DNA from: Piezodorus guildinii | Taxonomy: Eukaryota > Arthropoda > Insecta > Hemiptera > Pentatomidae | DNA length: 64,000 nt | Assembly: GCA_023052935.1 (NCBI GenBank) | Contig: CM041294.1 | Span: 10,960,414 to 11,024,413, forward strand | Direction of reading: 5' to 3' | Part shown: positions 42,421 through 52,329 of the stretch, piece after piece | Layout: every line of letters begins with the position of its first letter | Position numbering within the stretch: the first letter of the stretch is position 1 | Notes under the pieces: generated by a model | Databases searched by the model: none | The model's input: the letters and a program-made list of their open reading frames with translations, nothing else | What the model was told of the DNA's origin: nothing | Made by a program: the position numbers and the translations under genes

Positions 42421-43391
42421 TCCTTTCGTATCCTTGCCGTAGATAACGCCAGTCGTGTATTTATCGTTGTCAGCGTTGATTCATGTAACTCCACTCTATT
42501 ATATTACGTTAATAAATAACTGCCAAGGACTAACAATCAATTTATTTCTTCTACGTACGTGATTGAATCGCGACTCAATAACCGACCCACAAAGGAGACA
42601 CATAATGGTGTAGGAATATTGCGCAACACAGGAGACATGTGACAGTTCGATCCACATTAACACGTGACAGTAGGTGACAGTACGCGGCAGTAACAGGGAC
42701 ATCTGTAACAGAAGGATGTTGGGTAACACGCCTACGACGCAGGTACACTATGCAGCTCATTAAAATACTCAGAGCTAATGGCATTCCAAGCAGTACAAGC
42801 CCGATTTTAAGTTTTTTTTTATCTTTATAAAGTATTAAAGCGTTCTCTGTTGATTTCTAGAAAAATATTTACCCACTGTAATATATACTTGTTAATCAAA
42901 CTATTGTTTTTTGTTTTTTTTCCATAACGTTATGCACATTTTTTTGAGTATGTTAAGCCGGCTGTTGAAATGATCGTAGGTAGAAGTAAACGGGAGTCAG
43001 TCATAATTTTTCATTTAAGAAAAAAATTTTAATATTAAAAGTAGACATTTGGGCTGATTAATTTCTTCCAAAAAACTTAATTTGATATTAAATCGCACAT
43101 TCGACGTTTCGGGACCTTCTCTCATCTTCAGGATTCTGGTTTTTACTATTTTGAAATTCATTTGTTCCTTCCAACATTTTCACTGATGCAAAAATTAAAA
43201 AGAAAAATCAATAATCACTAGTCATTAGGTGAATCATCATCAGATCTGATCTGAGCAGGGATTGCTTAGATCTTTGTCCTCAACTGCGAATATCTAGCTG
43301 TCAATGTTAAGCGAGATCTTTCCTTGATTGGAATATATTGATATAAAAGAGATTAATTTATAAAAATATAAGTTGACCTAATTTATTTGTT
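42421..43391. other. no confirmed gene; hammerhead-like motif at 43.1 kb
   Basis: Mixed sequence. The minus strand at 43,106-43,131 reads CTGAAGA, 14 nt, GAAACGTCGA. A Tc1-end-like TTTTTTTGAGTATGTTA lies at 42,940 but is not supported by transposase sequence. No open frame of interest. Confidence 0.35.
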
Positions 43392-43405
43392 TAATTATTT
43401 ATTGT

Positions 43406-44151
43406 TACAAGTGTGTTAATAAAAACCGGTAAATAAATAAGACTCGAATTAAATACCGATAAGACGAAATATATGATTAGTAGCAGAAACGGTGGCGATC
43501 TTGGTGATATTGATATATCAGAGCATACTTTTGAACACATAGAGAAATTCCAGTATTTAGGCTCAATGATAACAACAAAAAATGAAATCCAGGAAGAAAT
43601 AAAGTTCCGGTTAAAGGTGGGAAATGCGTGTTATTATTCAGTTACTAAGTTACTTAGCTAGCGGCTTCGATCTAAAAACTTAAAGGTTAGAATTTATAAA
43701 ACTATTATTCTTCCAACGGTTCTTTACGGATGTGAAACAGGGCCGCTCACTTTGAAGGATAAACAACGGCTTAAGATTTTCGAAAACAAGGTACTGCGTA
43801 AAATATTTGGTCCGAAGAGAGATGAGGCCACTGCGGAGTTTAGAAGGTTGCACAACGCGGAATTGCGGAACTTGTATCCTGTAAATATAATTGAGTTGAT
43901 AACATCGCTCAAATGGGCGAGTAAAGTTCTTGGGCTCGGTGAGGAGCGGATTCCGAGAAAGTTGGTATTTGCTGATCGGACTGGTAGGCGTCCGAAAGGT
44001 ATACCGAAGCGTCGATGGGAGGATTGCGTTAAGGCTGATCTTGGGGGATTGGGCTTGAGCGGAGAACATTCGACGAGTCTGTGTAGAAGGAATATGGTGG
44101 TATCGCCATCGAACCTTCGGGTTCGGTAAGCCTATTATTATTATTCTATTA
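43406..44151 (+). pseudogene. LINE-A copy A6, 5'-truncated, with target duplication
   Basis: Begins at ACAAGTGTGTTAATAAAAAC and ends with GGTTCGGTAAGCC plus a TTA tail, flanked by a 14-bp direct repeat TAATTATTTATTGT at 43,392-43,405 and 44,152-44,165. Its coding sequence is split by stops (for example after KLLS at 43,661), then open again over 43,752-44,129 (KIFGPKRDEATAEFRRLHNA, RIPRKLVFADRTGRRPKGIP). Seven codons after ITS are missing, as in copy A5, so A5 and A6 share a source copy. Confidence 0.9.
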
Positions 44152-44165
44152 TAATTATTTATTGT

Positions 44166-44334
44166 CATTGGTATTTTAGTCTTGAGGATAGGAAAAAGAT
44201 TCTAAAAAATCTAAAGGCAATGTGAGATGTTAAAATAATAAAATGCGTACAGGAAAAGTCAAATACTTTACTATAATTAAAAAAAAAAAATTAATTTTAA
44301 GTATTTACCATAATTTTCGAAACACTTCTACCAA
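44166..44334. other. AT-rich spacer, nothing recognised
   Basis: Short AT-rich sequence with a T/A homopolymer near 44,280. Confidence 0.3.
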
Positions 44335-44640
44335 CGACTTACCGTGTTTTTTTATCTCAAATTTCGAACACTGAGTCACGTGTTAAAAGGAACTCCGTAG
44401 CCGCATTGGTAATGTATTTTTAATGTTTGGAAAACAATTTTCCTCTCACAAATGTATCCAAAATCTAAAAGTAGAGGATAGATAAGAGGAAAATAGTGGT
44501 AGGATTTAGGAGCCCAATTCCTTTAATTCATTGACTGCCCGAATTGAAACAAGAGGTCGGCGTTATCATGAAGAAGGGTTGGACCTCTGTCGGCTAGTTC
44601 TTGCTGGTTGTTGGTGTTGCTTCATCAAATTTGGATGCAT
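44335..44640 (-). pseudogene. mariner transposase C-terminal half, inverted
   Basis: The minus strand reads LADRGPTLLHDNADLLFQFG at about 44,530-44,590 (HDNA holds the second catalytic aspartate of mariners), then ELGSW-like and NWAPKSYHYFP segments, with frame breaks. It points away from the forward fragment at 44.69-44.96 kb, so the two halves of one transposase lie head to head. Confidence 0.65.
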
Positions 44641-44689
44641 TTCGCCGATTACTCAGCAGTATGATGGAATCGATTGTATTTTCCTTTAG

Positions 44690-44960
44690 CCTCGAAGAAT
44701 CGATTCTTGGGTCCTACACAAGCTCATTGAACGTCAGCTGTTGAAGCGTCAAGATACGCGTGTTTCTTTGTTTGCTCGTCTAAGAAACGAACCATTCCTC
44801 GGTCGCGTAATAACTTGTGGCGAAAACTGGATCATGTATGACATTTCGAAGATCAGATGTCGATTAGCCTCCAAGGCACATCCCAAAACAGAATCCCCAT
44901 CCGAAATAGTAAATGGTTATAGTATGGTGGTCTATGGACCGAGTATTTTTTTTTTGTCCA
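44690..44960 (+). pseudogene. mariner transposase middle part, forward
   Basis: The plus strand encodes WVLHKLIERQLLKRQDTRVS then LFARLRNEPFLGRVITCGEN and WIMYDISK, corresponding to the linker and first catalytic region of mariner. The usual first catalytic aspartate (TCDE/TGDE) is replaced by Gly in TCGEN. The following sequence decays. Together with 44,335-44,640 it forms an inverted, scrambled mariner remnant. Confidence 0.75.
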
Positions 44961-44999
44961 CCAAAACAAAGAAAAACAACTTGAAGGTATAGATTGATT

Positions 45000-45242
45000 C
45001 TTTTGAGTTTATTATTCTCAATAATGAACCGTTGTAACTAATGAAAAAAATATCTAAAAAATACCTACAATTTTTTTTTTTTGTTTCGCCACAAAAATAT
45101 TTGGGCGTGCAACGATGATCTACACCTAGACATTGTTTCAGCTGTTTATTTAAAAATGACGGCCGATTAAAAGTGATTGAATTCAATAACTCAGTTATTT
45201 TTCAAGATATAGAAAAAAAATTATTAGCGTTTTTTAACCGAA
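45000..45242 (+). repeat. R2 repeat, left of MITE-1 insertion
   Basis: TTCGCCACAAAAATATTTGG, TACACCTAGACATTG, ATGACGGCCGATTAAAAGTG and AACTCAGTTATTTTTCAAGA match 49,620-49,745 in order. Confidence 0.8.
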
Positions 45243-46083
45243 AAATCTGGTCCGTTTTTATAATCGATTAAAGAATTTTCAAAAACAGTAAGTGATAAAA
45301 ATGAATGAAACCAATAAAGAATTAGTTAAATGGAATTTCGATAGAAACATGTGTTTTATTAAAAAATCTATGATATTATTATCTGAAACAATCACTTAGT
45401 TTTATCGGCTTTTTATCACTCCCTATTAACTTTTACAAGCTCTTGTGTATTAGATAATATTTCTTTCTAAAATCTTTAGCTTTCCAACGATATATCATAC
45501 ATGTATATTACTGTTCTTATGTTCAAAAACGAAAAATTGCATTAAAAAATATTTTTTCAGTTTTCTCTTTTATTAGTTGCTTTACAAATTTGCTCAACTT
45601 GCATATTTAGCTGTTATTTATCAATGCCAACTAGATAATATGGTTATTTTTATAAAATATACAAAATTAAAGGTACTTCAAAAGAAGAAAATTTAAAATA
45701 TCGTCATTTAAGCCCTATCAGACTATTTTTATCAGAATGAAACCTACATGATATTAAAGCCCATTAAATTTTACATCGATCGTTGGAAACGTTTTCGAGA
45801 AAATCAAAAAAAGTTGCAAAACGCATGGTATAAAGTGGCTCTTCTGGCAAGATCATTTTGTTGAAAAAGGTTTTGTAACGTCTCGGGCGTATAGTTGTCT
45901 CAAATATGAAATTTCAGTTTCATAGGACTTTTCGTTTTAGCCCGGGAGTTACCACACACGGACCTTTTTGCGGGACTTATTTGGACCAGGGGACCCTAAA
46001 ACGTGTATTTCCGTTGAAAACTGGATTTCGAAAATTTTCACGATCGCAATACTTTCTCTTTACTATATAAAGTAAGTGAAAGT
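45243..46083 (-). mobile_element. MITE-1 copy inside R2
   Basis: Minus orientation: the 3' portion comes first (ATTTTCAAAAACAGTAAGTG, AAACATGTGTTTTATTAAAA, CCAACGATATATCATACATG), then CGTTTTCGAGAAAATC, TTACCACACACGGACC (unexpanded GT position), CCAGGGGACCCTAAAACGTG and the terminus GTAAGTGAAAGT at 46,072-46,083. R2 sequence lies on both sides. Confidence 0.85.
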
Positions 46084-46370
46084 AAAAACAGCGAACATTA
46101 TAAAAGAGAGAAAAAAATTGAAATTTTACCCATTAATACGCTTGTTTATTTATTTTCTACAAAAAGAAAAAAGAATCATTGAAATTCCTTAAGAACTAGC
46201 AGAGATATAGTGTTATAAAATTAGCAGCGGTGACACTCGCATTACATTTTTCTTTGATATTACATATTGCTTTTCATATTAGTGAATTACATATAAACAG
46301 CAACACCCTTATATATTTATTCGGAAATAATAAACCATTGTGTAATAATTTGCAGCGTTTTTTTAACTGT
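46084..46370 (+). repeat. R2 repeat, right of MITE-1 insertion
   Basis: AAAATTGAAATTTTACCCAT to the R2 terminus AATAATAAACCATTGTGTAA and TTTGCAGCG with a T-run (46,327-46,366). This copy shows the uninterrupted TA that is occupied by mariner at 41,671. Confidence 0.8.
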
Positions 46371-46995
46371 AGAAGAGGTTTGTTTAATTAACATTCAGAT
46401 TTCATTGTTAACTATAGCATGAGTTTACAAAAATAATTATGGATCCGCACGATAAGATAACCTATACCTTCCAAGAGACCCCAAGCCTCCACCCTCTCAG
46501 CTCATCGCTTCTAATATAGAGGAAGAACCCAGAGCCAGCCCTCACTTAGCTTCCGCAAACAGTCGCTAATGATAAACCCGAGCACAGAGCCGAACCTCGT
46601 TCCGAGTCCTTATTATCGCCAATTACCGCAGGGCCGTAGGTAAACAAAGCCTCAATTAACAACGCGATTTGGGGAGAGGCGTCAGTTCAATGAACATAAG
46701 GATCGGGGGCAGGAAACATCGCGATCGATAGCGACAAAGTGCTCTTTGTCTTAGCCGCGATAACATTAATCGATACCCTGCCTTCATGGACCAAAGAGAT
46801 CTCTTTTGTAGATTAGATGTTGCCAACTGTAGATCGTAGATAAATATGGCTTAATAATGTGTAATTCGTTTCGTATAAAAATCTACAAAACTGTTCTAAA
46901 GTATTCTACAATTCTAGGAAAGTAAAGGTTACATACTAATATCTCTTTGGTTTCAGGCCTGATGGAAGCCCACATGCTTTTGCAAATACATTGTC
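46371..46995. other. no gene; GC-richer unrepeated block
   Basis: The part 46,440-46,830 has balanced composition with clustered ATCGATAGCGA/TTAATCGAT motifs and no open frame. Possibly host non-coding DNA with regulatory potential, which cannot be judged from one sequence. Confidence 0.3.
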
Positions 46996-47002
46996 ATATA
47001 TA

Positions 47003-47050
<48 letters not shown>

Positions 47051-47060
47051 TATATTATAT
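47003..47060. repeat. (AT)n microsatellite
   Basis: Alternating AT with one AATAT interruption. Confidence 0.95.
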
Positions 47061-47099
47061 GTATCTATTAAAAGTCTGGAGCACAACCACTAATGCCTA

Positions 47100-47328
47100 C
47101 TTAAGCTATTTATAGCCTCTATATACATATTTATGTATACGTATATAATGATACTGCAATTCTTGGTATCCGATCCGCGATCTCATGCTAAACCACTGGA
47201 TGGATTTTGATACGGTTTTTGCTAATATTTAGGGCATACTTTCCTGAAGGTTTATAAGTGAAATACATTGCAATTAAGATGAGAGAAAATTAAATTTTCT
47301 GTAATCAAGCCACCGACAAATTATTCCT
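47100..47328 (-). repeat. single-copy relative of the satellite founder, inverted
   Basis: TAAACCACTGGATGGATTTT (the monomer core on the minus strand, one mismatch), then CCTGAAGGTTTATAAGTG and AATTAAATTTTCTGTAATC, the same block order as 18.2-18.44 kb and 31.38-31.56 kb read in reverse. Confidence 0.75.
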
Positions 47329-47329
47329 A

Positions 47330-47448
47330 ATCACAATCGTTAAAGCCGTTTTTGAGAAAATCGTAAAAAGTTGTAAAATGCACGGTATAAGTGGCTTTCT
47401 GGTTAGCTGATTTTGATAAAAACCTTTCTGTATCATCTCAGGCATAGA

Positions 47449-47450
<2 letters not shown>
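47330..47450 (-). mobile_element. MITE-1 fragment
   Basis: GTTTTTGAGAAAATCGTAAA, GCACGGTATAAGTGGC and ATCATCTCAGGCATAGA match the 45.78-45.90 kb part of the MITE-1 copy above. It is cut by the poly(T) start of a Jockey fragment. Confidence 0.7.
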
Positions 47451-47480
<30 letters not shown>

Positions 47481-47995
47481 TTTTTACTGAAATTTACAAC
47501 TGTATTTTGTAATACTACAGGTACATGTGTTGGTAATGACAAAATATATGAAAAAAACATGAAGAGAAAATGCCCATTGGCATCACTCTACTAGGTAACT
47601 AAACTAGAAGGTCTCGAGGCCATCGTCTTTTCAGACGCCTCGGAGGATTGTCAGGAATTGAAGAGGAAGCAAGGATTGAAACTACAGGATTAGAGTGGAA
47701 GTAGAGTTTGTCATGGAAGGATTGATACCTCGTACGGGCCAAATCAGCAACATAGGGGACGTTAAGGTCTTTATGGATGAGTTTATTTGTGACAAAGTAA
47801 GGAGCATTGAGGATTTTTCGAAGGATTTTGGATTGTAAGGATTGAATACGGGAAGAATTTGATGGTTTAGTGGAGCCCCAAAGCTCAATTCCGTAAGTCC
47901 AGATAGGCCTTATGATGGTGATATAGATGAGCCTTTTGTAGTTAAGTGGTAGGTTAGATTCTGAGTCTTTCAAGTTCAAGATTCTGAGTTAGATT
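47451..47995 (-). mobile_element. LINE-C (Jockey-like) 3' fragment with poly(A)
   Basis: The minus strand ends in an A-run (plus poly-T 47,451-47,475) after about 120 bp of 3' sequence. An open frame of 126 residues (47,599-47,979) covers the C-terminal third of ORF2: LPLNYKRLIYITIIRPIWTY, GIELWGSTKPSN, SKILRKILNAPYFVTNKLIH, and NPPRRLKRRWPRDLLV-stop. Reverse transcriptase motifs are missing. The best-preserved short LINE-C copy in the window. Confidence 0.85.
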
Positions 47996-49250
47996 ATCTT
48001 TCTGAGTCCAAATAACCAAAAGAAGTTCAAAAAACTTAGTAATTATTAGTATTTTCTTCACTGAGAGATTAGAAAATAAAACAAATTTGTTAAAATGTCT
48101 GCAATAATAAATAAACAATACAAATCTCCCTTCAACAGATCTTTTCCGCCTTCCCCATCATAATGGTCAGGGAATTCCGTTTCAAGATGTCATTATGATA
48201 CTCTTCTAGTGTATTATAATGTTAATAATATGTTATCAAGTTCCTATTTTTATCATAAATAAAGTTACGTAAGTTCGTATGAGTGTGTTATTCATTGACT
48301 ACGAATATCGACATCAATATCTATATCTTACCTCAAATGAAGACCTTCCCGGGACACACCCAGCCTCTATAAAGTGGTAGGTGAAAGTTGGAAGTAAGAA
48401 AATGGCGGATAAACGTGATTTAAGGCCTTATCACCCCCTTGTACGGCCGTTGAGCTAGAAACAGTCCGAAACCTTGAGTGTGCAGAACCCGGGAGGCTGC
48501 ATGGTTGCAGAGGTACAAGTCTTCACATTAACCTTTCATGAACCTCTCCTTAATGTTATCTTCCACTTCTGGAAAGAAAGTCCTACAATAAAGATATACA
48601 ACTTTACGAGATACACACCATTTTGCCGGACGTGCCGTTGTCCTCAGCCATCAGCAGATTTTGATAACGAATACCCTTGAAGTAGTATTCAAAGCTCATC
48701 AACCATCATCCCAGTAAAATTTCAGTCGCCATCGATTCATTTCAGTCGCGAACGAGTCATTCCTATTTCTACGTTTTCATAAAAATATTATGTCACCGCC
48801 TTTTCATAGTTGTTATCTTCAGTATGTCACGTTTCTCATTAACTTCAGGCAAAGTACTATATTATTGAATCGTTTATCAAAGTTTAATGCAGTTTTTTTT
48901 TCTTTTGTTCTAAGACTTAAAATTTAATTTTATGATTATAGGATTGTTAACAAAATATATAGCTATCCATTTAGAATCAGTGCCAGTAAATCGTCTAAGA
49001 TTAAAACTAATCTAGTGTTTTCAAATAAAATGTCAATAATGAACTAGCTAACTGTTCGAGGGACAAAATTAATTGTGTGATAGTAATATTCATTGTTTTA
49101 TCTAGAAAGTTAAAAATTTCCGAATAAAAAAATAATGGTATGCTTAATTTTAATTAAATCGTCAGTTTTTTCTTTAGAAAAACTCATTTTTGGTTTATTA
49201 TTTTTAATAATTAAGCTTTGTAACATACCAAAAAAAAGAAGAAAAGAAAT
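47996..49250. other. 1.25 kb without a recognisable gene
   Basis: Begins with a scrap of MITE-1 (CTGAGTCCAAATAACC, 48,001). The stretch 48,300-48,760 is GC-richer with a 68-codon open frame (48,474-48,680) lacking motifs. The rest is AT-rich. Confidence 0.3.
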
Positions 49251-49254
49251 GCAC

Positions 49255-49318
49255 TCTCTCATAATTTGAGGGCTTACGTTTCAAGATACATAGAACCCGA
49301 ATAACAAATTAAAAAAAT
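49255..49318 (+). repeat. R2 repeat, left of SINE insertion
   Basis: TTTGAGGGCTTACGTTTCAA and CATAGAACCCGAATAAC match 40,303-40,345. The last 16 bp (49,303-49,318) are the left target duplication of the SINE. Confidence 0.85.
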
Positions 49319-49547
49319 GGATCACTTGTAGCTAGGTGGCTAGCATAACAACCTCCTATACCAAAGGTCATGGGCTCAAACCCGCAGGTGGTCCTGGGAT
49401 TTTTTAATGGGAGTAGAAAATCCTTAGTTATGCCGTTGTTTGGAGGGGACTTTAAAACCTGGATAGGCAAAATTTAGGACTCCCACTGTAGCATCGCCTG
49501 ATTAGCCACAGTAGCATAAAGTGACGTTAAATAAAAATAAACGAACA
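49319..49547 (+). mobile_element. SINE S1 with 16-bp target duplication
   Basis: A tRNA-derived head with A-box-like TAGCTAGGTGGCTAG and B-box-like GGGCTCAAACCC, the S1 body and an A-rich tail. A perfect 16-bp duplication, AACAAATTAAAAAAAT, occurs at 49,303-49,318 and 49,548-49,563. Compared with the copy at 52,026 it lacks about 65 bp between GGACTTTAAAA and CCTGGATAGG, a deletion bounded by the short homology TAAAA. Confidence 0.9.
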
Positions 49548-49562
49548 AACAAATTAAAAAAA

Positions 49563-49975
49563 TCCGTTTGTCCGCCGTCCGTGGTATTTCTCCAAAGATA
49601 CTGGACCTATTTTTTGAAATTCGCCACAAAATACTGGGGGCATGTAACGATGATCTCAACTCCTAGACGTTGATATCAGCTGGTTATTTTTAAAATGGCG
49701 GCCGATTAAAAGTGATTTAATTCAATAACTCAGTTATTTTTGAAGATAGAGAAAAATATGTAGAGAGTTTTAGATTCAGGAAAGCGCCATTAACATAAAA
49801 AAGAAATAAAAGTTGATGTGTATATTCGAGCCACAAATTATAATAGATTTACAATAATTCCATCGAAACTAGGTTATTATTGAAGATTTAGAAAAATCGA
49901 AAAGATTAGCAGCTATATAAACATTTATTATACCCTAAGTTATATCCTAATATAGTTAAACATTAATAATAATAA
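49563..49975 (+). repeat. R2 repeat, right of SINE insertion
   Basis: CCGTTTGTCCGCCGTCC, then AAATGGCGGCCGATTAAAAG and TTTTGAAGATAGAGAAAA continue R2 from the other side of the SINE. The final terminus is weakly conserved. Confidence 0.8.
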
Positions 49976-50752
49976 TAATAGCTATGTTTCATTCTATAAG
50001 GAACAATAAGTATCTCTCTTTTGGGAGGGACAAGTCTACTTTTGGAATGATTACTAAGTTGCCTCTTCTTCATTCGTCTTCACTATATTTACTTCTTAGT
50101 GAATAAAATAAAACATCTGAACGATCTGAACTAAAATTACATCCATTCTTCTATAACCCTCATACCAGGACGGACCGAAGGGCCCACAGTCCTTTCCTAT
50201 TAAGAGGTTAGGCCATTATCAGTGGTGTATGCTTGCAATTGCCAAGTTGCCTCTCTGCTACACCCGCATCCAATTATCACAGAGAGCCCTCATCCGATCT
50301 CACTGCCACCTCTTTATCACAGTTAATGATGAATGCGACCAAGTGACATCACTGAGGTTATATTTGTGTCTGCGTAAAAACTGTTAATTCTTTCATCTTC
50401 CCTCAAAAGGTTGTTTACTTTTTTATGTTACACCTGATAATTGTTTTGTTTTTTTAAATAATTTATTGGCATCTGCAAATATACATAAATACATTATGTA
50501 AATGTGCAAAAAAGGTATTATTAGATTGAAAAAAACTTCACAGCGGTAGAACTTTAATATTGCAATAATGTAAAGACAATTTATTATACATTCTTTCACT
50601 ACTCTGCTTCATCTTAAATACACTTTTAAGCATAAATATTTTTGTTTAAAAACTCCAGTAGTACGAAAAAATTAATTAAAGAAAATAACAACATAATATT
50701 GTATTGGTGATTTATTTTTCTATATATACACAGCCAAAAAATAAAAAATATA

Positions 50753-50755
<3 letters not shown>
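49976..50755. other. no confirmed gene
   Basis: The part 50,110-50,350 is GC-richer with no long frame; the rest is AT-rich. No repeat relation noticed. Confidence 0.3.

Positions 50756-50808
<53 letters not shown>
50756..50808. repeat. (AT)n microsatellite
   Basis: Pure alternating AT immediately 3' of the U6-like sequence (minus orientation). Confidence 0.95.
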
Positions 50809-50809
<1 letters not shown>

Positions 50810-50816
50810 TTGTAAT

Positions 50817-50921
50817 AAAATGTGGAACTTTTCACAATTTTGCGTGTAGTCCTAGCCATCCCAGGGGCCATGCTAATCTGCTCTGTATCGTTCCAATTTT
50901 ATTATCTGTACCGGGGAAGAG
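50817..50921 (-). ncRNA. U6 spliceosomal snRNA-like sequence, probable pseudogene
   Basis: On the minus strand TTGGAACGATACAGAGCAGA continues TTAGCATGGCCCCTG, the most conserved part of U6, followed by a recognisable ACACGCAAAATTGTGAA and TTCCACATTTT end. U6 pairs with the 5' splice site and with U2 and U4 in the spliceosome. Here the ACAGAGA box reads ACAGAGC, the 5' stem-loop (TCTTCCCCGGTACAGAT) has drifted from the canonical form, and the segment after GGCCCC is altered. The AGC triad in GATTAGC is kept. No convincing upstream TATA at the expected distance. Most likely a retroposed or decayed copy. Confidence 0.8.
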
Positions 50922-51003
50922 AATAAAATTACGCTGGTTAAAGTACGATAATTACACATTATAATTTCTGATTACTGAATACGAAAGGACGCAAAAACAC
51001 AGA

Positions 51004-51006
<3 letters not shown>

Positions 51007-51060
<54 letters not shown>

Positions 51061-51062
51061 TT
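51007..51062. repeat. (AT)n microsatellite
   Basis: Alternating AT ending in a T-run. Confidence 0.95.
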
Positions 51063-51460
51063 TTTTAAGAGGTCAGCTCTTCATAAATAAAACCATCTAT
51101 ATCAAAACGAATCGAACACGCTTAAGAGAGCAGTAAGCCAAGATACCCCATTAACCCTCCTCATTCCACATTGGACCGCCAGAAAGTCCTAGTCAATATT
51201 TATGAATGTTTACTGGAAGCTGGAGCTGGAGGCTGGCTGGAGGTGGATAGGGTGGGCAGTGTCTGCTCCCTTCATTTACTTATATCGACTCTGGGCAAAC
51301 ATGGCCAGGGCAAACTGCTTTATTTTGTTTCCAGTCCGCCCACGTGTCGCTTCATAGGAACCAGGTCGAGCGACACTGCGTGTTGTCAACTCTAATATGA
51401 GTATATCTTAATAAATCTCTAGGGTCATATGAATGGAAGTATTGATTAAATAAGATTAAA
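51063..51460. other. no confirmed gene
   Basis: A 74-codon plus frame (51,171-51,395) with GAGAGGWLEV has no recognised domain or splice context; treated as chance. Confidence 0.3.
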
Positions 51461-51462
51461 TC

Positions 51463-51745
51463 AGGGGTCACCTGTGATTTAGTGGCAACATATCAGCCTC
51501 CTATGCCCAAGGTCGCGGGTTCGAACCTGGTAGGTGGCTCTAGTTAAACAATCTTTAATGGGAGTAAAAAATACTTAGTTATCCCGTCCTCCGTTGGGGA
51601 TATAAAAAAAGGTGCTCCCTTTGCGATGCCAAGTACTCCTTATAGATCCCAATTCTAATTAAACCTGAGTAGGCAAAATTCAGGTCGCCCATTGAAGCTT
51701 CGTCAGTTTAGCCACGGTAGCATAAAGTGGCCTTAAATGGATGAA
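51463..51745 (+). mobile_element. SINE S1, full length, diverged
   Basis: The head GGGGTCACCTGTGATTTAGT and a near-perfect B box GGGTTCGAACC (51,506), the S1 body and a short tail. Its head is the closest match to the modules in the foldback at 0.1-2 kb, indicating where those came from. No target duplication was resolved. Confidence 0.8.
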
Positions 51746-52014
51746 TATGAATGCACTAATCGATCTATTTGAATCTCCTTTAAATCAAGCAAACATTAAT
51801 AGATAGTAATACGACTAAAAAAAAACATGTCCTCTAAAGGCGGTTTAATCTATATAAAATACCAACTACCTAAACCAAAGCAATGATAAGAATGATTTTG
51901 GAAAAAGCCTAAAAATCATCCAAGATTTCCGCATGCGCAAAACGTTACATATGCATCACACACAGTGTAGATATTCATAATGCTTATAAATTATACATAA
52001 TAAATCTTCTGAAT
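51746..52014. other. no gene seen
   Basis: Unrepeated AT-rich sequence. Confidence 0.3.
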
Positions 52015-52025
52015 ATAATATGCTA

Positions 52026-52316
52026 GGGATCACTTGTAGCTGGGTGGCTAGCGTAACAACCTCCCATCCCTAAAGGTCACGGGTTCAAACCCGCAGGTGG
52101 TCCTAGGATTTTTTAATTGGAGTAAAAAATCCTTAGTTACGCCGTCCTTCGGAGGGGACGTTAAAAGGTGGTCCCGAGCCTGTGCGATGTCAGGTACTCG
52201 TTAAAGATCCCTATCCTAATAAAACCTGGATAGGCAAAATTTAGGACTCCCACTGTAGCATCGTCCGATTAGCCATAGTAGCATAAAGTGACGTTAAATA
52301 AATAAACAAACAAACA
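52026..52316 (+). mobile_element. SINE S1, full length, with target duplication
   Basis: A tRNA-derived head with GTAGCTGGGTGGCTAGCG and B-box-like GGGTTCAAACCC (52,084), a body with GGTGGTCCCGAGCCTGTGCG and CCTGGATAGGCAAAATTTAG, and an AAATAAACAAACAAAC tail. The flanking 11-bp repeat ATAATATGCTA is at 52,015-52,025 and 52,317-52,327. The best reference copy of S1 in the window, 291 bp. Confidence 0.9.
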
Positions 52317-52329
52317 ATAATATGCTAAG

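Noticed and set aside
42925..42960. Tc1 right-end candidate TTTTTTTGAGTATGTTA
   Set aside because: Only a short, T-rich similarity to the left end at 6,866; no transposase sequence next to it and no TA-bounded partner.
51171..51395. Plus-strand open frame of 74 codons with a Gly-rich segment
   Set aside because: No domain, no splice signals matching the frame, no second evidence; length is within chance for this composition.
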